A stretch of 23,522 nucleotides of DNA from a virus: positions 1 to 23,522 of the IMG/VR virus record IMGVR_UViG_3300037247_000128; one strand, written 5' to 3'. This document shows positions 1 through 9,500 of the stretch, piece after piece; within the stretch, counting starts at the first letter, position 1; every line of letters starts with the position of its first letter. Made by a program: the position numbers and the translations under genes. The notes beneath the pieces are model-generated. The model was not told the origin of the DNA. It made no database searches and saw only the letters and a list, made by a program, of their open reading frames with translations.

Positions 1-2119
1 TTTCTGCTTCTCTCTTTTTTACAGCTCGTTCTGAAGAAGCTCTTTTTTCAGCATCTAACTTTTCCTGGTTAATCAACGCTTGTTGAACAGGAACGCTAGT
101 CATATAATTATAAGCTTTTTCTAAGTCTTTTTTATTTTCTTGAGTGTCACTTAACTTACTATCAGCTAATTCAAGTTCCTGAGCTGCTTTCATTCCAGCT
201 ACTTGAGCGTTTAAAGCAACCTGTACGTCTTGAGGAATGTTAGGATCGTTTACTACTTCACCGTTTTCATCAAATACAATAGGAGCTTGTAACAAATCAA
301 CAGTACTATTACCTACTGTTATACCGGTAACACTTTCTGTAGAGTCAAGGTTTACTTTACTATTGTATTCATAAGACGTTGGTATAGTACCATTTTCTTG
401 ACCGTCTTGAATAGCGGTAAGAAGAGAAGCTTTTCTTTGAGCCTTTTCTGTTTTAAGTTCAGACTCAAAGTTTTCTACAGTTCTCAAGTTTGCTCTGTTA
501 GCAAATACTTTTTCACTGTTTACATACTGGTTAGACTTCATGTACCAATCTTCTAAATAATCGATACGGTCTAAAGCTTCTTGTGCTTTCTTTTTATAAT
601 TGTCTTTAGAATCTGGATCAGTGTCAAGACCTTCTGCCTTCCCATCTCCGTCTCTAATAGCCCTGTAAGCTTTTCTTAAGTTATCAATAGTACCACCTTC
701 CATAGCACGGTACGCTTGAACATCTACTAGTTTATCTTTGATAGCTGCAACTTTAGCTTTTCCTTCAGGTGTTGGATCTTGCTGCGCTTCTTTTAGTTGG
801 TCAAATACTACAGCCATTTCAGCTGTGTTTTTAAATGCGGTAGTTACAGTAGTTGCATCGTTTGCTGTTGCGATAGCATCTTGTACTTGCATTTCTTTTT
901 GTTGGATAGCATAACGTTCGTTATGAGCTCCCATTTTAGAAATCCTACTTCCAGCCGCATCTCTTTCTGTTGGCAAAAGATTAGTAGCTCCAGTAAGTGC
1001 AGTTTGACCAGCACCACCTATTGCTCCCCAGAATCCAGACTCAAGTCCTTCTAAAGAAACTATATCGTTAAGAACATTTTTAGCTCCGTACTTTTGACCT
1101 TTACCATAAGCTTCACCTGCCTTTTGAGCAAGGTGGTTAATTTCTTCTTCAGCAAATTCCTGAGCACTTTCGTAACCCAAAGCTTTTACTGTATTCTTAG
1201 CAGTCATCTTTTTTAGGATCTGCGCTGTAGCTTTTGGAGCAGATACAAATGCTGATGCTGATGACATGTTTAACAAGATGTTAGCCTTGTTTATATTATA
1301 AGCCATAGCGGCCGCGTCAGCAGCTTTCTTTTTAGCTTCTTTTTCTGTAGCACCTTTCTTTAAGTTATAGTCGTAAGTCGACTTCATAACATCCATAGCC
1401 ACACCATATCCTTCCATATGGTTAGATACATAAGCATTAGCTAATCCGCCAGCACCTTGAGCAAAAGCAGATTCACCAGCAGTCATAGTTTTAGTTAGAC
1501 GAGCTGCTACTTCAGCGTTTTTAGTTTTGTTTAATGCAGAAAGGTAACGACCACCTCTTGCAACACCAGAAAATACTTTACCGATTGCTGCACCAGTTAA
1601 GTAACTAGTAAGTACAAAACCTGCAGCTGATTCAACAACACCAGAGATGTTTTCCATCCACCAACCTGAGTCACCCCAGGCAAATGATTCACCACGATTC
1701 TCTTGATAGATTGGAGCAAACTCATCTACATTCTCTTTCCAGTCATTCATCAACTGATAAAGAGCATTTCCTCCTACAGAACCATCATCAAAATCTTGTC
1801 CGATCTCAGGTAATGTAGTTAAGTTTTGTATAATAGTAGCTGGAAGTTTACCAATAACACGAGAAGCACCGTTGAGAAATTGTTCTCCGGTGCTTTGGTT
1901 TTCTCCACGTTTACGATTCCAAGATGCTTTAGTATCTTCAGTAAGAGGTACATTAAGTCTTTGATATTCAGAAATATCATGCTCAGTGTAACCTCCTTGT
2001 AAAGAACCTTTACGAGTTAAAGCTTCATCAAAATCTCTATTACCAGCCAAGGCAGGTTTAGGGCTATCTCCTAATACTTGTGCTCTTATTTGCTGTGGTG
2101 TTAATTTTCCTTCTGGCAT
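1..2119 (-). CDS. Large internal virion (cargo/ejection-type) protein, truncated at the left edge
   Basis: An open frame starts at ATG 2119 (protein begins MPEGKLTPQQ) and runs without a stop to position 1, giving 706 complete codons; the C-terminus lies outside the window. I translated it by hand. Residues 155-190 form an Ala/Gly-rich hydrophobic segment (around VESAAGFVLTSYLTGAAIG) that could enter a membrane. Much of the rest is Ala-, Lys- and Glu-rich and probably helical, with long charged helices near residues 430-560 and at the end of the visible part. The start lies 4 bases after the stop of the 818-residue gene, so it belongs to the same transcript. In crAss-like phages the genes after the tail muzzle encode very large cargo proteins that are packed in the virion and leave with the DNA; position, size and composition fit that role. 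No enzyme motif was recognised. The assignment is from context plus composition, not a recognised domain. Confidence 0.7.
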   Translation of the reverse strand, partial: MPEGKLTPQQIRAQVLGDSPKPALAGNRDFDEALTRKGSLQGGYTEHDISEYQRLNVPLTEDTKASWNRKRGENQSTGEQFLNGASRVIGKLPATIIQNLTTLPEIGQDFDDGSVGGNALYQLMNDWKENVDEFAPIYQENRGESFAWGDSGWWMENISGVVESAAGFVLTSYLTGAAIGKVFSGVARGGRYLSALNKTKNAEVAARLTKTMTAGESAFAQGAGGLANAYVSNHMEGYGVAMDVMKSTYDYNLKKGATEKEAKKKAADAAAMAYNINKANILLNMSSASAFVSAPKATAQILKKMTAKNTVKALGYESAQEFAEEEINHLAQKAGEAYGKGQKYGAKNVLNDIVSLEGLESGFWGAIGGAGQTALTGATNLLPTERDAAGSRISKMGAHNERYAIQQKEMQVQDAIATANDATTVTTAFKNTAEMAVVFDQLKEAQQDPTPEGKAKVAAIKDKLVDVQAYRAMEGGTIDNLRKAYRAIRDGDGKAEGLDTDPDSKDNYKKKAQEALDRIDYLEDWYMKSNQYVNSEKVFANRANLRTVENFESELKTEKAQRKASLLTAIQDGQENGTIPTSYEYNSKVNLDSTESVTGITVGNSTVDLLQAPIVFDENGEVVNDPNIPQDVQVALNAQVAGMKAAQELELADSKLSDTQENKKDLEKAYNYMTSVPVQQALINQEKLDAEKRASSERAVKKREAE

Positions 2120-2123
2120 AATT

Positions 2124-4580
2124 TTATAATTGTCCGTCTCCTTCTGCTCTTAATAAATATTCGTAAGCTGCTTCACCTGTCAAAGTCATTGGTTTTTCAA
2201 TAACTTTTCCACTTGTATCTTTAACAGCATCTAAGTTAATCTTAAAGTTAGAATCATTAAAGAAGGTGTAAGCACCATTCTGTTCTCCTGACTTTAAGTT
2301 ACGAGGTATTTTTACTGTACCCCCTGGTATTTCATAATTAGATCTACCAGAATTGACAGCTTCGAATAAATACTGATCTACTTTGTATGGGTAAACTTCT
2401 GTAGTTGTCCCATCATTGTTTTGTAAAGATACAGGTTTTTGTAAACTTTGTCGCAAGTTAGTAAAAGAAGTATTTGTAATAGGCATATGATATTCTGTCC
2501 CATCTACATTAACGGATAAGAACCTACGTCCATCAGAACCAAAGCTTCTAGATAAAAGTGGTAAACCTACATCAGGGTTAGCTCCATCGTGACCATCTGA
2601 ATATGCTTTTAACACTTCACCAAATGTCAGATCTTTTTTACTAGCTTGTTCACCACCCATGGCTTTAACTTTAACGCTACTTAACGTTTGAATGTTGTTA
2701 TCTGTAAAGAGCTCTCTGATTGCTTTAGTTTGTTTATCACTAGCAGCTTGATCATATGTCAAATGCATCTTACCATCATTTCCTTGTACATAACTGTATT
2801 GAGGGAATGTTGTATTACCAGAGCTAGTTTTAACAAAACCTTTTGCTGATTCTTTGTATTCTTTGTCTAACGCAGCGCTATATCTAGTTTGATATTCTCT
2901 GTACTTACTAACGTTCTTCTTTATACTATTCGACGCGTCAGCCCAGGCTTTAGCTTCTTTATAATATTCTGGGTCAGCTTTAGCCATAGGGCTATTAGGA
3001 CCGTCTTCAGCAAATCTTCTAGTAAGATCAGAAGGAGTCTTTATTAGACCAGAATATTGAGACATGCGTGAACCAGAAATACCATAGTATTTATTTAACT
3101 CATCTTCTTTCTGATTAAGAAGTTTCATTCCTACACTAGTAATAATATTAGTTGGTCCTGAGTATAAACCACTGATTACACTACTAAACTGACTTGGAGA
3201 TAAACCTAATGCTGCCATATCTTTTTCTATTGCTTTTTTAGTAGCACTAGCTTCTGGCATACGTTCTGTAACTCTACTTTCTATTTCGTTTTTACGAGCC
3301 ACTTGATTCTCATAAGCATGAGATAAGTTATCTAATGCGTCAAAAGCATCTGGTGATAAAGCTTTTTTAAGTTTGTCACGAGTAGTCGGATTATTTAACT
3401 TAGTAAATACGTCTGTAAAACTAGGGTTATTACTTAATCCTACTGCTTCAAACCCTCCTATACTTTCACTATTAATAAGTTTGGTAGCTTCGTTCATGTA
3501 CTGAGTTTCTGACGTTTTAATAGCAGCTGCCATTGACGCACTATCTACAGTATCTTGTACACCTAATAATTCTGATTGAGTTGCTAACGTTACGTTAGTG
3601 ATAGGGTTGATTGCATTTTGTTCTGCTGCAGCAAATTGTGGAGCGTTTCTCCAAACAAGGTCTTCTTCGTAACCTGCATATCGCATAGCTTGAGCGCCAG
3701 CTTCTGCGTGAATTACTTCGTTGATTTCACTTTGAGGTATGTTGTCATGAATGTCAGTTATCTTAGCTGTTGCTTTTTCTTCATCGCTAAGTTGGTTGTA
3801 GTGCTCTATAGCTAACCTTCTTTTTACCGTTTCTACATGACCAGAAGAATTACTAAGATCTTCTACGTTAGCTTGATAAGCTCTTTGAAAACTAATACCT
3901 TTTTCACCTTTAGTAAACTGAGCATAATAACCTCCCACAACACCTTCGTATCCACCACGACTTCCTGCAGCTTTACCATTAGCATCATATTCAATCTTTC
4001 TATCAACTAAGGATTCTTTTGTAGCTTTCTTTAAAGCCTGGTCTTCTTTTTCAGTCCAGCCTTCTGCTACAATAGTTGCCATATCATTAATACCGCCACC
4101 ATCTCTAGCATATTGCTCACTTACTATACCTCCAAAAGCTAAATCAACAGCAGAGTGTGTTTTAGATGCTTTTTCTCTATCTCTTTGTAGTTCTTCAAAG
4201 TCTTTTTGAATCTGGTAACCTTGTACAAGTTCTCCTAATTCACCACTTTGATAATCTTGACCCATGACTTGTCCTAACTGGCGAACACGAGCTTCTGCTT
4301 CACCTGCTGTAAGATCACCTCCGTTCATTTCCATGATGTTATTAAGCTCATCTTGATAAGCTTTGGTTTTACCACCTAGTGTTTCAGTGTCTTTGTCACG
4401 GTATGCTTTTAGCTTTCCAAGGTATGCTCTTTGAGCTTCCATGTTTTTAGCAATAGCATCGTACTCAGCTTGTTTGTTTTCTGCAGCACGCTGCATTAAC
4501 TTAAAAGGAGGTGGTACATGTTGAGAAACATAAGTCTGCATGTAGTCAGCCTTCATAGGCTTCATAAATCGATTCGCCAT
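2124..4580 (-). CDS. 818-residue putative internal virion (cargo) protein
   Basis: A complete 818-residue protein (MANRFMKPMK...) ends in TAA. It is hydrophilic, and its N-terminal ~120 residues are rich in Lys, Glu, Gln and Ala in a pattern typical of long helices (KQAEYDAIAKNMEAQRAYL). The N-terminal run ADYMQTYVSQHVPPPFKLMQ resembles starts of large structural proteins in other Bacteroidota phages; this is recollection, not a search. No catalytic motif, signal peptide or clear membrane segment was seen. The start ATG lies one base after the stop of the preceding gene (TAAGATG), implying translational coupling, and another large protein begins 4 bases downstream. Its place third after the muzzle gene suggests one of the cargo proteins that fill the capsid or tail lumen. 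A tail or tip protein is an alternative. The coding call is near certain; the function is inferred from context. Confidence 0.72.
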   Translation of the reverse strand: MANRFMKPMKADYMQTYVSQHVPPPFKLMQRAAENKQAEYDAIAKNMEAQRAYLGKLKAYRDKDTETLGGKTKAYQDELNNIMEMNGGDLTAGEAEARVRQLGQVMGQDYQSGELGELVQGYQIQKDFEELQRDREKASKTHSAVDLAFGGIVSEQYARDGGGINDMATIVAEGWTEKEDQALKKATKESLVDRKIEYDANGKAAGSRGGYEGVVGGYYAQFTKGEKGISFQRAYQANVEDLSNSSGHVETVKRRLAIEHYNQLSDEEKATAKITDIHDNIPQSEINEVIHAEAGAQAMRYAGYEEDLVWRNAPQFAAAEQNAINPITNVTLATQSELLGVQDTVDSASMAAAIKTSETQYMNEATKLINSESIGGFEAVGLSNNPSFTDVFTKLNNPTTRDKLKKALSPDAFDALDNLSHAYENQVARKNEIESRVTERMPEASATKKAIEKDMAALGLSPSQFSSVISGLYSGPTNIITSVGMKLLNQKEDELNKYYGISGSRMSQYSGLIKTPSDLTRRFAEDGPNSPMAKADPEYYKEAKAWADASNSIKKNVSKYREYQTRYSAALDKEYKESAKGFVKTSSGNTTFPQYSYVQGNDGKMHLTYDQAASDKQTKAIRELFTDNNIQTLSSVKVKAMGGEQASKKDLTFGEVLKAYSDGHDGANPDVGLPLLSRSFGSDGRRFLSVNVDGTEYHMPITNTSFTNLRQSLQKPVSLQNNDGTTTEVYPYKVDQYLFEAVNSGRSNYEIPGGTVKIPRNLKSGEQNGAYTFFNDSNFKINLDAVKDTSGKVIEKPMTLTGEAAYEYLLRAEGDGQL

Positions 4581-4581
4581 C

Positions 4582-6513
4582 TTAGTCTGTAATTATCGTT
4601 CCGTCTGGTAGTATTGAATACGTCCCAGGTTTAATAGTATTATTCTTTTTCTTTTTCTTATAAACTAAACCTTTTTCAGCAACAGGTGTAAAGTCTCCTG
4701 TTTCAGGGTCTAACTGATAAAACTGCTCATTAGATTGAGGCTTACCTTTATACTGAAGGTTTTGGTTTTGATCGTAGTTATATTTACGAGTTCCAATAAA
4801 ACGCATAGTACGTTCATCTTGTTCTCTTAACAACCTATCTCTGTTTTTAGCGTAAGCCATTTGTTCACCATACTGACCTAATTCTGCCATTTCAGTAGCA
4901 GCAGTATCAAGATAACTTCTTGTAGCAGCTCTGTTCATAGCATCTTTGTCATCATCCTGACGAGCCATGGCCACGTTAGTTTGATTAACTTGATTACTTT
5001 GTTGGTTGTTATAACGATCAGTTTCATACTGTAAAGCGCGTTCTCTGCTATTAACAGCTTCAGTAGCTTTATAATACTGATTTCCAATTTGTTCGTTCAC
5101 ACCAATATTAACATCACGTCCTACAGCGTTAACTGCTTTTTTCATGAAGTTACGATTCTCAATGTTTTCTGCTTCAGCTTGTTGTGATTGATCTTGATAC
5201 TCTAAAGGATTATATTCTACCTGACGTCTCGTAACTTGCTCGGTTGGTTCTAAACCTCTAACTAAGTTATTAGCCACAGACGCATATTTCATTGCTGTAT
5301 TAGCTCCTCCTATAATATCGTTAGTCATTTTACTACCTTGACCAGAACCTGCTGTTTCCTCCTTTTTAGTAGGAGTATTGTTTTTCTTAGCAGCGGTTTC
5401 TTTCTTAGTTGTTTCAGCTGGAGTTTCAGTAGTGTAACGTTCTTCTACTTCACCTTCAACAGAAGGTGTTACTACTTCTTGCTCAGGTGTTTCAACCGGA
5501 GTTGAAGCTTCAACAGGATTTTTCCAATCGCCAAATACTCTTTCACGAGTAACTTCCATACTAGTGAGAGGGTTATCTTTATCAGCTGTGTTTTGATTCT
5601 TTTTATCCCATGCGGCTGTATCAGACTTCCAATTTTTAGCACCTGTTCTTTTTACTTGAACTTTACCAGTATCTGTATCAAGTCTATAGTCCCAGCCGTT
5701 CTGAGATTTTTCTATATACTTTTGCTTAGGTGCTTCGGCTCCTTCAGGAGGAGTTATATCGTACCGACCTTGAGCTTCACCCATGTCAATAGCATTGTCA
5801 TCGTAATAACCTACTACATTTCCATATGCGTCACTAACAGGGTCATCTTTATAACCGTCCTCATATTGTTTATAGTTCATACCTTGTTCAGCATAACCAT
5901 AATCTTCATCTGTAGGTAAAGCGTCTCTTCTTTTTTCTAAACGTTTCTTAGCGCGTTTATCTCCGTAAAGATTATAGCGTTTTAAATCGTTTAACGCAGA
6001 TCTAAAATCTTTCTCGTTGTTTTGAGTAGGAAACACAGCATCTCCTTCTTCCATTGAAATCATATAACCACCTTCTTCGTGCGTAGGTGCACCAGCTGCT
6101 ATAGTTTTAATGTTAAAGTTTTTGTCTACATGGATTTCTCCGATGCCTTTATATCTACCTCCATCACCTTCGATTTCAGCCACCATACTATTGTTTGCAT
6201 TCATACCGTTTTCAGCTTGTTGAGCTACTTGTACGTTAGATCTATTTGCCCTACCACTTAAAGAATCTACAAATTCGTTTCGATTTTCTTGCTGAGCGAG
6301 CATTTCTTTTTCTTTCTTTTGTCCAGCTAGTCCTCCAAAAAGACCAACTGCTCCTCCTGCAAGACCACCAACTATAGCTCCAGCAGGTCCTAAAAAAGCA
6401 CCGGCTTGAGCTCCTACAGCTGCTCCACCAGCTGTGCCTAATGCTACGTCTCTTCCGGAACGAACGTCTGTTTCAGGTACTCTTTGTATTCCATATATGT
6501 TGCTGTCGTTCAT
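4582..6513 (-). CDS. 643-residue putative internal virion protein with N-terminal glycine-zipper membrane segment
   Basis: Residues 24-64 are a Gly/Ala-rich hydrophobic stretch (GGAAVGAQAGAFLGPAGAIV onward) with GxxxG spacing, as in membrane-inserting phage ejection proteins, followed at once by a charged KKEKE run. Residues 111-208 form a compact block (EIHVDKNF, HEEGGYMISMEEGDAVFPTQ, ALPTDEDYGYAE) that I recall as a recurrent domain in Bacteroidota phage structural proteins, though I cannot name it. Residues 334-395 are a Thr/Pro/Glu/Lys-rich low-complexity linker. The C-terminal third is Gln/Asn-rich and helical, and near the end there is a run of five lysines before the final KPGTYSILPDGT. 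The start codon overlaps the muzzle gene stop (TAATG). Being next to the muzzle gene fits a cargo protein ejected with the genome. Membrane insertion is inferred from the glycine zipper only. Confidence 0.72.
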   Translation of the reverse strand: MNDSNIYGIQRVPETDVRSGRDVALGTAGGAAVGAQAGAFLGPAGAIVGGLAGGAVGLFGGLAGQKKEKEMLAQQENRNEFVDSLSGRANRSNVQVAQQAENGMNANNSMVAEIEGDGGRYKGIGEIHVDKNFNIKTIAAGAPTHEEGGYMISMEEGDAVFPTQNNEKDFRSALNDLKRYNLYGDKRAKKRLEKRRDALPTDEDYGYAEQGMNYKQYEDGYKDDPVSDAYGNVVGYYDDNAIDMGEAQGRYDITPPEGAEAPKQKYIEKSQNGWDYRLDTDTGKVQVKRTGAKNWKSDTAAWDKKNQNTADKDNPLTSMEVTRERVFGDWKNPVEASTPVETPEQEVVTPSVEGEVEERYTTETPAETTKKETAAKKNNTPTKKEETAGSGQGSKMTNDIIGGANTAMKYASVANNLVRGLEPTEQVTRRQVEYNPLEYQDQSQQAEAENIENRNFMKKAVNAVGRDVNIGVNEQIGNQYYKATEAVNSRERALQYETDRYNNQQSNQVNQTNVAMARQDDDKDAMNRAATRSYLDTAATEMAELGQYGEQMAYAKNRDRLLREQDERTMRFIGTRKYNYDQNQNLQYKGKPQSNEQFYQLDPETGDFTPVAEKGLVYKKKKKNNTIKPGTYSILPDGTIITD

Positions 6514-9500
6514 TATCGTATGTTTTGTTCAAAGATAGTTCTTATTTCACGTAAAACAAAGGTAGAATCTTTAGCCACACCGTTATCTAAGTTATCATAA
6601 GTGTACTTAAACTCAGCGTACTGGCCTTTTATTCTTTCTCGAATTACATAGTCTTCACCATTATTAGTGATTGTTACTGTTCCACCATATGTTTCCCAGA
6701 TGTTGTTTAAGTCGAATAAACTTTGTGAATTATCGACTACTGCGTCTCTAGGTACGGCGATGTTATAATTATCGTTACGGAACTTAAAGAAAGTTTCGTT
6801 TACTGCCTTAGATGGAGCAAAGCTATTTCCTTCTATAAAGTTCTGTTCAGTTGTATTTTGTTTGTTACTGGTTACTTGATACGTGGAAAAGAAATCATTA
6901 GGTGTCTTTAATCCGTCTTTATCAGTAATCTCAGCGGCTACAATTTGGTTCATGAAAGCTACACTTACTCCCGTAGCAACTGAAATATCTAACTGTGTAG
7001 GATACACTGTCCCAAAGAACTCACCTTTCAATCCTGTATTCATTTCCCATGTTACACCATCTTTGATAAAGAACACTCTATTATCATAAGGTATAAGTAC
7101 ATCTGGTTGATACGAATGAAAAGAAGTCCATGAGTTCATTAAAGCTGAATAAGACATAGTAAATCCTTGTTCACCTTGTTTTACTATCCAAGCTCTTCTT
7201 TGCTTATAATCATACCCTCCGGTAAATCCAATACCATTGTAAGGGTTGTCTATCAAGTTAGCGTTATCTGTAGTAACGTTAGCTAAGTCAAATGCCTCAC
7301 CAAACTTAATTAATCCTAGAGGCATATTCTTGTGTAAGAATGTATACATTCCAGCTTGAGACATGTCTTGTAACTGAGGTCCGTTTTTAGTAACGCCAAG
7401 AAGAAATACTTTACCCTGAAGAACATCCGGGAATATATAACCTAGTTGACTATGTACACCACCAAACTGAGAAATAGTACCGCCGTAACCACCATCGGTA
7501 GTCAGAACTTCTATACTAGGTCTAGCAAACAAAGAACCTGTTCCTAAAACAACTTCACTAATGTTACCTCCTGCAATAGTAGCTGCAGGCTCAGCAAAAG
7601 TTCTCCAACAAGACTTTGTTGTATGTAAATACAATGTAGTAGCATGTACAAACGAATCCCAAATAGGACCAGTGTTTGCCGGCAAGTCATTATAGTTGTT
7701 AACCAAGAAAGAACGATACGAGTCTACTACAGCATTATCTCTAGCTTCTTCACTGTATATAGTTCGATTTTCAAAAGAACTAACTTCAGCTGAAACAGAC
7801 CCACGTATGTAAAACTCACGAAGGTTATTTTCAAAACTATACAAACCGTTGTAGGCTCTTATGTTACCAAAGTATGCATAAAAGTTTTCTAAGTTTTCTT
7901 TAGGACTTGGCTCATTAGGGAAATAGTTTTGACGTTCTTCGTCTTCTGGTCTATGTCTGTAGTAAGTGTTAATGTCAGATTCTACAAAGTAGTAATGACA
8001 CGCTCTTAAATCATAACCTTCTGCTTTAAACTGATCACGTCCTTCAGGCCCTGGTGTAATATGTTGATAAGCAACACTACGTCTAGATTCAGTCTCAAAA
8101 GGTTTGTTAATAGAAGCGTCTGCGTTTCTATCGTATGGGTAATACCATATCAACCCTCCAGTATTAAAGCTAAATTTAGTGATAAAAGTATCACCGTTAA
8201 ATATACCACTAAAGTTAAATATAGGATTACCACTCTGACTTAGTACTTCTTTTCTACCAATCGGTATGAATTGTGCTGTAGCAAGTTCTCCGTATTGAGT
8301 AGGGTTGTCTATCTCAATGTTATACAAGTGATTCTTTATGTCTATCTTTTGCCCAGAAGGTATTGTACTACCTCCTACTTCTCTTTTTATTTCACCACCA
8401 AAGTTAGTACCTGTACAATCATTAAGGCAGGTTGCTGCCTTGTTTCTTGCGGATACTCTGTGATCTATAAATAAATCAACTGTGTTTGCGTCAATAAATT
8501 CATGCTCTGAGTTAAAGGACCAATCTGTTGTGTCGTTGTCGTAAGATGAAGTAGCATTATCGTTTATTACAAATACTTCTAAACCACCTTGTGTCCAACG
8601 TGTTGTAGTTTTAACAGGTCTGTTTGTATCGGTACCAATAGCTGAATTACGTCGAATACCCCCAGGTCTGTTTTCTGCGTCACGAATAACTCGGTTGTTC
8701 AAATCGTCATAAACAAAACTAGTATTGTAACCAGTATAATTACCGTGCATATCATGGTAAGCATATCCTTCTGTGGTATCAAATTGCCCATCGCCTTTAA
8801 ATTTATTAGGAGTAGATAGTGTTGTAAACGCTTCCCCTTCTAATAATAACCATGGTTTCATTTCAGCACCATTTAGCTCAGCTGCAGAAAAACCTGTATC
8901 AGCCGCTAATAATGTTTCTGGGCTGTGAAAGAATGCTCTATTACCTCTTACATCAGTATTTAGTTTTTTACCGTTTTCGAATGTGCGACTTCCTGATAAT
9001 GTGTTTTCAGAAGCGATTGCTCCTGGCCAACATATACCGCGGAAAGAATGCCCAGAAGATCTTTGTTTTGAATCTCCGCTTACATTCATACGAGCGACAT
9101 TGTTAAAGAATGGCATCTCTTGTAAACAATAACTAGATCTGACATTTTCTTGAGTAGTACCGTCTATGACACCACTATTATCACAATGATCAGCTGTCTC
9201 GACTAATCGGTTAATTAAACCTTGCGCGAGTACACTTTTGTTAGCGTCGCTATTACGACGTTCTCTAACAAAGACAATCTCTTGTACATCTTTGAGTATC
9301 GCATCTGGTATAAAGTTACTAGGGTCAAACTCAAACCTTAGTCCTATAGTTCTTACATTTGCTGAACTTCCACCTCTATCTATAAAGTGAGGTTCTTGTG
9401 TTAAGTTAGGTATTACATGATGTCTTACATTACGTTCTATACCTGCAAATCCTGCAGTATCTGGATCATCATCTGGTTCATCACCTGGGTAAAATTGCTC

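Noticed and set aside
797-1054. 85-residue open frame on the plus strand
   Set aside because: It is antisense to the truncated cargo gene, which is open over 706 codons; Ser/Cys/Phe-rich shadow translation.
5593-5919. 108-residue open frame on the plus strand
   Set aside because: It lies fully antisense to the 643-residue protein, has low-complexity Ile/Phe/Val/Ser-rich composition typical of the complement of an AT-rich gene, and has no promoter or partner gene.
8852-9106. 84-residue open frame on the plus strand
   Set aside because: Antisense to the muzzle gene with no supporting context; other plus-strand frames at 6883, 8061, 8271, 9961 and 10330 were rejected for the same reason.
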